From assembly GCF_025352425.1 (NCBI RefSeq), contig NZ_JANXTI010000065.1, forward strand, positions 29,873-93,872: a stretch of 64,000 nucleotides of DNA. Direction: 5' to 3'. This stretch comes from Flavobacterium sp. (lineage in GTDB: Bacteria; Bacteroidota; Bacteroidia; Flavobacteriales; Flavobacteriaceae). The position numbers and the translations under genes are program-made. Shown piece after piece: positions 60,818-64,000 of the stretch (positions are counted from its first letter, which is position 1; each line of letters begins with the position of its first letter). The notes under the pieces were generated by a model. That model saw only the letters and a list, made by a program, of their open reading frames with translations. It had not been told where the DNA came from and searched no databases.

Positions 60818-61012
60818 ATGTTAATTATACCAATTAAAGACGGAGAAAATATCGATAGAGCATTAAAGCGCTATAAAAGAAAATTTGATAAGACCGGAAC
60901 TGTTCGTCAGTTGCGTTCACGTCAGGCTTTCATCAAACCTTCAGTGGTAAAAAGAGCACAAGTTCAAAAAGCTGCTTATATCCAGAACATGAAAGACGGA
61001 TTAGAAAGTTAG
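60818..61012 (+). CDS. rpsU: 30S ribosomal protein bS21
   Basis: A 64-residue basic protein typical of bS21 (MLIIPIKDGENIDRALKRYKRKF, RQLRSRQAFIKPSVVKRAQ). It sits near the 3' end of 16S rRNA on the platform and in Bacteroidota contributes to anti-Shine-Dalgarno masking. It has its own promoter and a strong Shine-Dalgarno, and a hairpin terminator follows. Confidence 0.96.
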   Translation: MLIIPIKDGENIDRALKRYKRKFDKTGTVRQLRSRQAFIKPSVVKRAQVQKAAYIQNMKDGLES

Positions 61013-61037
61013 TCACTAACTTTTCTGAAAATATACT

Positions 61038-61085
61038 AACCGTTAGTTATTAAAGTTTTATAACTTTGATGCTAACGGTTTTTTT
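61038..61085 (+). terminator. Terminator between rpsU and the recombinase, abutting the next ATG
   Basis: AACCGTTAG (61038-61046) pairs with CTAACGGTT (61072-61080), with an inner AAAGTT-TTAT-AACTTT stem, and the T-run ends directly at the next ATG (61086). Confidence 0.8.
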
Positions 61086-61982
61086 ATGGAGAATTCTAAA
61101 AATAAGTTTCTTGATTATCTATTGTTAGAGAAAAATTACTCTCAGCATACGGTCACTGCTTATATAAATGATTTAGGTTTTTTTGAATCTTTTTTAGCTA
61201 ATGAATACGATGATGATAATTTGCTTACCGTAAATTACAACCAAATCCGGTCCTGGATTGTTTCACTCTCTGATGATGGAATTTCAAATACTTCGATTAA
61301 CAGAAAAATTTCTTCACTAAAATCGTTCTATAAATTTTTGCTAAAGACAAAGCAAATTGATTCAAGTCCGCTCTTAAAACACAAAGCATTAAAAGCACCA
61401 AAAAAAATCCAAATTCCTTTTTCGGAAAAGGAACTGGATATGGTTTTGAATCAAATAATCTATAAAGAAGGATATGAAGGTATAAGGGATAAATTAATAG
61501 TCGACCTGTTTTATACTACCGGAATAAGAAGAACAGAATTAATAAATTTAAAATTAAAGAACATTGATTTGACGAGCCATACTATCAAAGTATTGGGAAA
61601 AAGAAACAAAGAAAGAATAATTCCAATTTTAACAATAATTGAAGAACAGGTAAAAAAATATTTGTCTGAAAGATCAAGTATTCAAGATGTTAAAGATGGC
61701 GATTTTTTTTTCCTACTATTAAATGGAGTTAAATTAAACGATTCGTTTGTTTATCGGTTAATAAATTATTACTTTAGTAATGTCTCAGAGAAGGTAAAAA
61801 AAAGTCCCCATATATTAAGGCACACTTTTGCGACACACCTTCTAAATAATGGGGCAGACATAAATTCAGTAAAGGAATTATTAGGACATTCTAGTTTAGC
61901 TTCGACACAAGTTTACACACACAATAGTTTAGCCGAACTCCAAAAAGTATATAATGGTGCTCATCCTAGAAATAAAAAATAA
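61086..61982 (+). CDS. Tyrosine recombinase, XerC/XerD type
   Basis: A 298-residue protein. The N-terminal SAM-like core-binding domain (6-85) is LDYLLLEKNYSQHTVTAYINDL. The catalytic domain has the first Arg in TTGIRRTELINL, H-x2-R in HILRHTFATHLL, His in LLGHSSLASTQ and the Tyr nucleophile in VYTHNS. Length and housekeeping context suit a chromosome-dimer-resolving Xer protein rather than an integrase. No att site or mobile genes lie nearby. Its start codon abuts the rpsU terminator, so expression may depend on readthrough. Confidence 0.92.
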   Translation: MENSKNKFLDYLLLEKNYSQHTVTAYINDLGFFESFLANEYDDDNLLTVNYNQIRSWIVSLSDDGISNTSINRKISSLKSFYKFLLKTKQIDSSPLLKHKALKAPKKIQIPFSEKELDMVLNQIIYKEGYEGIRDKLIVDLFYTTGIRRTELINLKLKNIDLTSHTIKVLGKRNKERIIPILTIIEEQVKKYLSERSSIQDVKDGDFFFLLLNGVKLNDSFVYRLINYYFSNVSEKVKKSPHILRHTFATHLLNNGADINSVKELLGHSSLASTQVYTHNSLAELQKVYNGAHPRNKK

Positions 61983-62014
61983 TTCTAAATGTTTAATTAA
62001 TAAAATAGTAGATT

Positions 62015-62317
62015 ATGAAGGTAAGTGTTAATGCGGTTAATTTTGCTGTTGACAGAAAGCTAGTAGATTTTATTCAAGAACGATTGAGTAAACTAGAGAA
62101 ATTTTATGATAAAGTTGTCTCAGCTGACGTTTTTTTGAAGGTTGAAAAGACAAGTGATAAAGAAAATAAAGTAGTTGAGGTTAAAATTCATGTACCAGGA
62201 GACGATTTTATGGTAAAAAAGCAATGCAAAACTTTTGAGGAAGCAATAGAGGTTTCGGCAGAATCATTAGAGCGATTATTGATTAAAAGAAAAGAAAAAA
62301 TCAGAACACATATTTAA
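62015..62317 (+). CDS. hpf: Ribosome hibernation-promoting factor, short form
   Basis: A 100-residue protein of the HPF/RaiA (YfiA) family (VDFIQERLSKLEKFYDKVVSADVFLK, ENKVVEVKIHVPGDDFMVKKQCKTFEEAIEVSAESLERLL). It should bind the 30S decoding region under slow growth. Short form, so dimerisation would need another factor. It is 32 bp after the recombinase. Confidence 0.94.
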   Translation: MKVSVNAVNFAVDRKLVDFIQERLSKLEKFYDKVVSADVFLKVEKTSDKENKVVEVKIHVPGDDFMVKKQCKTFEEAIEVSAESLERLLIKRKEKIRTHI

Positions 62318-62340
62318 AATAATTTTTTTCAAAAAATGTT

Positions 62341-62370
62341 TTGATTAAAAGACAAAAACATATACATTTG
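62341..62370 (+). promoter_or_regulatory. Predicted tRNA-tuf promoter
   Basis: TTG (62341-62343) and TACATTTG (62363-62370) are 19 bp apart, an exact consensus match, just before the tRNA cluster. Confidence 0.75.
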
Positions 62371-62371
62371 C

Positions 62372-62398
62372 AGTCCGTTAGAAATAGCGGACTTTTTT
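62372..62398 (+). terminator. Hairpin with T-run right after the tRNA promoter
   Basis: AGTCCG and CGGACT pair around a 10-nt loop and are followed by seven Ts, only 1 bp beyond the -7 box. It could end transcription from hpf or act as an early attenuator or processing site. Confidence 0.6.
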
Positions 62399-62408
62399 TA
62401 TTGATATT

Positions 62409-62482
62409 GCCAGCGTAGCTCAGTTGGCTAGAGCAGCTGATTTGTAATCAGCAGGTCGTGGGTTCGAGTCCCTCCGCCGGCT
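62409..62482 (+). tRNA. tRNA-Thr(TGT)
   Basis: A 74-nt cloverleaf with anticodon TGT at 62443-62445 in GCTGA-TTTGTAA-TCAGC. The D-arm AGCTCAGTTGGCTAGAGC and T-loop TTCGAGT are standard. Two stem mismatches are visible: A4-C69 in the acceptor (GCCAGCG with CGCCGGC) and a T-T pair in the T-stem (GTGGG with CCCTC). No encoded CCA. Confidence 0.95.
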
Positions 62483-62506
62483 CTTTTTTTTATTGAAATA
62501 TGGTTA

Positions 62507-62587
62507 GGGGAGATACTCAAGCGGCCAACGAGGGCAGACTGTAAATCTGCTGTGAGAACTTCGCAGGTTCGAATCCTGCTCTCCCCA
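62507..62587 (+). tRNA. tRNA-Tyr(GTA)
   Basis: An 81-nt class II tRNA: acceptor GGGGAGA with TCTCCCC, anticodon GTA at 62541-62543 in CAGACTGTAAATCTG, long variable arm (TGTGAGAACTTCGC) and T-arm GCAGGTTCGAATCCTGC. No mismatch was found. Confidence 0.96.
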
Positions 62588-62588
62588 C

Positions 62589-62720
62589 AAACTTTAAAAA
62601 AGGATTTATCCGAAAGTTCACTTTCGAGTAAATCTGTTTTAAAGTTTGGATAAGGCAACGCCTTATCAGGATCATCGCCGAAGGCGGTAATCCCATCAGG
62701 ATTGTCAAGTTGATAATCCA
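62589..62720 (+). repeat. Run of hairpins between tRNA-Tyr and tRNA-Thr(GGT)
   Basis: Successive perfect or near-perfect stems: AAACTTTAAAA/TTTTAAAGTTT with an inner CGAAAG-TTCA-CTTTCG (62589-62647), GATAAGGC-AAC-GCCTTATC (62649-62667) and CGCC-GAA-GGCG. The words ATCAGGAT are repeated directly. No tRNA fold was found. The following stretch to 62789 shows nothing recognised. Confidence 0.65.
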
Positions 62721-62789
62721 AAAATGGAATTTAGAAATGGGAATTTGGTCTTTCTGAATCCTAATATCTAACTTCTGGACTAGGCATTA

Positions 62790-62861
62790 GCCGACTTAGC
62801 TCAGGGGTAGAGTGCTTCCTTGGTAAGGAAGAGGTCACGGGTTCAATTCCCGTAGTTGGCT
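62790..62861 (+). tRNA. tRNA-Thr(GGT)
   Basis: A 72-nt tRNA: acceptor GCCGACT with AGTTGGC (one G-T pair), anticodon GGT in CTTCC-TTGGTAA-GGAAG and T-arm ACGGGTTCAATTCCCGT. It is immediately upstream of tuf, as in many bacteria. Confidence 0.96.
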
Positions 62862-62917
62862 CAAATTAAAAATTGAACACTAATAAATATATATAACTAA
62901 GTTTAAAATTAATTAAA

Positions 62918-64000
62918 ATGGCAAAAGAAAATTTTAATCGTAACAAGCCACACCTTAATATTGGTACAATTGGGCACGTGGATCACGGAAAAACTACATT
63001 AACGGCTGCAATTACAAAAGTATTATCAGATGCAGGTTACTGTCAAGCAAAATCATTTGATCAAATTGATAATGCTCCAGAAGAAAAAGAAAGAGGTATT
63101 ACTATCAATACATCACACGTTGAGTATGAAACAGCTAACCGTCACTATGCACACGTTGACTGTCCAGGTCACGCGGATTATGTAAAGAACATGGTTACTG
63201 GTGCTGCTCAAATGGATGGTGCTATTTTGGTAGTAGCTGCTACTGACGGACCAATGCCACAAACTCGTGAGCACATCCTTTTAGGTCGTCAGGTAGGTAT
63301 TCCAAGAATCGTTGTATTCATGAATAAAGTGGATATGGTTGATGATGAAGAGTTATTAGAACTTGTTGAAATGGAAATCAGAGATTTATTATCTTTCTAT
63401 GATTATGATGGAGATAATAGCCCTGTAATTCAAGGTTCAGCTTTAGGTGGATTGAATAATGATCCAGCTTGGACTCCAAAAATTCTTGAATTGATGGCTG
63501 CTGTTGATGTCTGGATTGAAGAGCCAGTTCGTGACGTAGCAAAACCATTTTTGATGCCGGTTGAAGATGTATTTACAATTACTGGTCGTGGAACTGTTGC
63601 TACAGGTCGTATAGAAACTGGTATTTGTAATACAGGGGATCCTGTTGAAATCATCGGGATGGGTGCTGAGAAATTAACTTCTACAGTAACAGGAATCGAA
63701 ATGTTCCGTCAAATCTTAGATAGAGGTGAGGCTGGAGATAATGCAGGTATCTTGTTAAGAGGTGTTGCAAAAGAAGATATTAAAAGAGGAATGGTTATTT
63801 GTAAGCCAGGTTCTGTTAAACCACACGCTAAATTTAAAGCAGAGGTTTATATCTTGAAAAAAGAAGAAGGTGGTCGTCATACACCATTCCATAATAATTA
63901 CCGTCCACAGTTTTACGTTCGTACTACTGACGTAACAGGAGTTATTACTCTACCTACAGGAGTTGAAATGGTTATGCCTGGTGATAACTTAACTATTGAT
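62918..64000 (+). CDS. tuf: Elongation factor Tu, 3' end outside the window
   Basis: The first 361 of about 395 residues; the ORF runs off the right edge and is not in the track. G1 [10 protein letters not shown]3 [13 protein letters not shown]4 MNKVDMV and G5 GSALGG are visible, followed by domains II and III ([24 protein letters not shown]). It delivers aminoacyl-tRNA to the ribosome. It is likely co-transcribed with the tRNAs. Confidence 0.97.
   Translation, partial: MAKENFNRNKPHLNIGTIGHVDHGKTTLTAAITKVLSDAGYCQAKSFDQIDNAPEEKERGITINTSHVEYETANRHYAHVDCPGHADYVKNMVTGAAQMDGAILVVAATDGPMPQTREHILLGRQVGIPRIVVFMNKVDMVDDEELLELVEMEIRDLLSFYDYDGDNSPVIQGSALGGLNNDPAWTPKILELMAAVDVWIEEPVRDVAKPFLMPVEDVFTITGRGTVATGRIETGICNTGDPVEIIGMGAEKLTSTVTGIEMFRQILDRGEAGDNAGILLRGVAKEDIKRGMVICKPGSVKPHAKFKAEVYILKKEEGGRHTPFHNNYRPQFYVRTTDVTGVITLPTGVEMVMPGDNLTID

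Noticed and set aside
61086-61982. Integrase of a mobile element
   Set aside because: The gene is flanked by rpsU and hpf, with no att sites, cargo or phage genes, so a housekeeping Xer recombinase is more likely.
62428-62721. 97-residue minus-strand ORF ending GGGTRTHDLLITNQLL
   Set aside because: It lies antisense to tRNA-Thr and tRNA-Tyr. Peptides of this kind are known false products of tRNA complements.

Overview
The window is a chromosomal segment of a flavobacterium, most likely Flavobacterium or a close relative (phylum Bacteroidota). The evidence is the AT-rich DNA, promoters of the TTG-N17-20-TAnnTTTG type, few Shine-Dalgarno sequences, a SusC/SusD pair, a secreted protease with a type IX secretion C-terminal tail, GLPGLI, GSCFA and DUF2851 proteins, and several flavobacterial-looking intergenic repeats. 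Genes are densely packed on both strands. No prophage, insertion sequence, CRISPR array or rRNA was seen.

Layout. 1-651: 5' part of a lipoprotein gene that runs off the left edge. 755-3937 (minus): five-gene run M23 peptidase, MerR regulator, LemA, and two TPM-domain proteins. 4117-6750: alaS. 6840-8591: ABC exporter. 8737-13512: GSCFA protein and three exported proteins, followed by a 369-bp stretch holding what looks like a broken small gene. 13882-16309: TPR histidine kinase and NarL-type response regulator. 16347-33058: the dominant feature, a TetR regulator and a phenylacetate (paa) catabolic operon: paaE, A, B, C, D, G, H, I, J, Z, a second crotonase, paaY, then a 2-oxo acid dehydrogenase E2, a branched-chain-type aminotransferase and a fused E1 alpha/beta gene. 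No phenylacetate-CoA ligase (paaK) is present. A perfect 20-bp palindrome sits over the expected start site of the operon and is the obvious operator. 33227-39596: DUF4136 lipoprotein, hutU, small genes, a PLP deaminase-like enzyme, a LysM glucosaminidase and hemL. 39650-43911: two small exported proteins, lysS, lipB and rnhB. 44093-53567: SusC/SusD pair, M4 metalloprotease and a putative porin. 53866-59408: cystathionine beta-synthase-like enzyme, GLPGLI-PNGase F fusion, DUF2851, PspC and helix-hairpin-helix proteins. 59436-64000: acyl-CoA dehydrogenase, then the translation block rpsU, Xer-type recombinase, hpf, tRNA-Thr(TGT), tRNA-Tyr, tRNA-Thr(GGT) and the start of tuf.

How the genes work together. 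PaaABC(D)E epoxidises phenylacetyl-CoA, PaaG isomerises the epoxide to oxepin-CoA, PaaZ opens the ring and oxidises the aldehyde, and PaaJ, PaaH and a crotonase carry out beta-oxidation to acetyl-CoA and succinyl-CoA. The co-directional aminotransferase, E1 and E2 genes suggest that phenylacetyl-CoA could be made directly from phenylalanine through phenylpyruvate; this is inference. PaaZ carries an extra C-terminal DUF1569/DinB-like domain.

The most unusual features outside coding sequence are short structured repeats placed between operon genes, in two cases supplying the stop codon of the gene before them; a strong Shine-Dalgarno in front of rpsU; 10-bp and 11-bp tandem arrays between lysS and lipB; and a run of hairpins where a tRNA-Gly gene might be expected.
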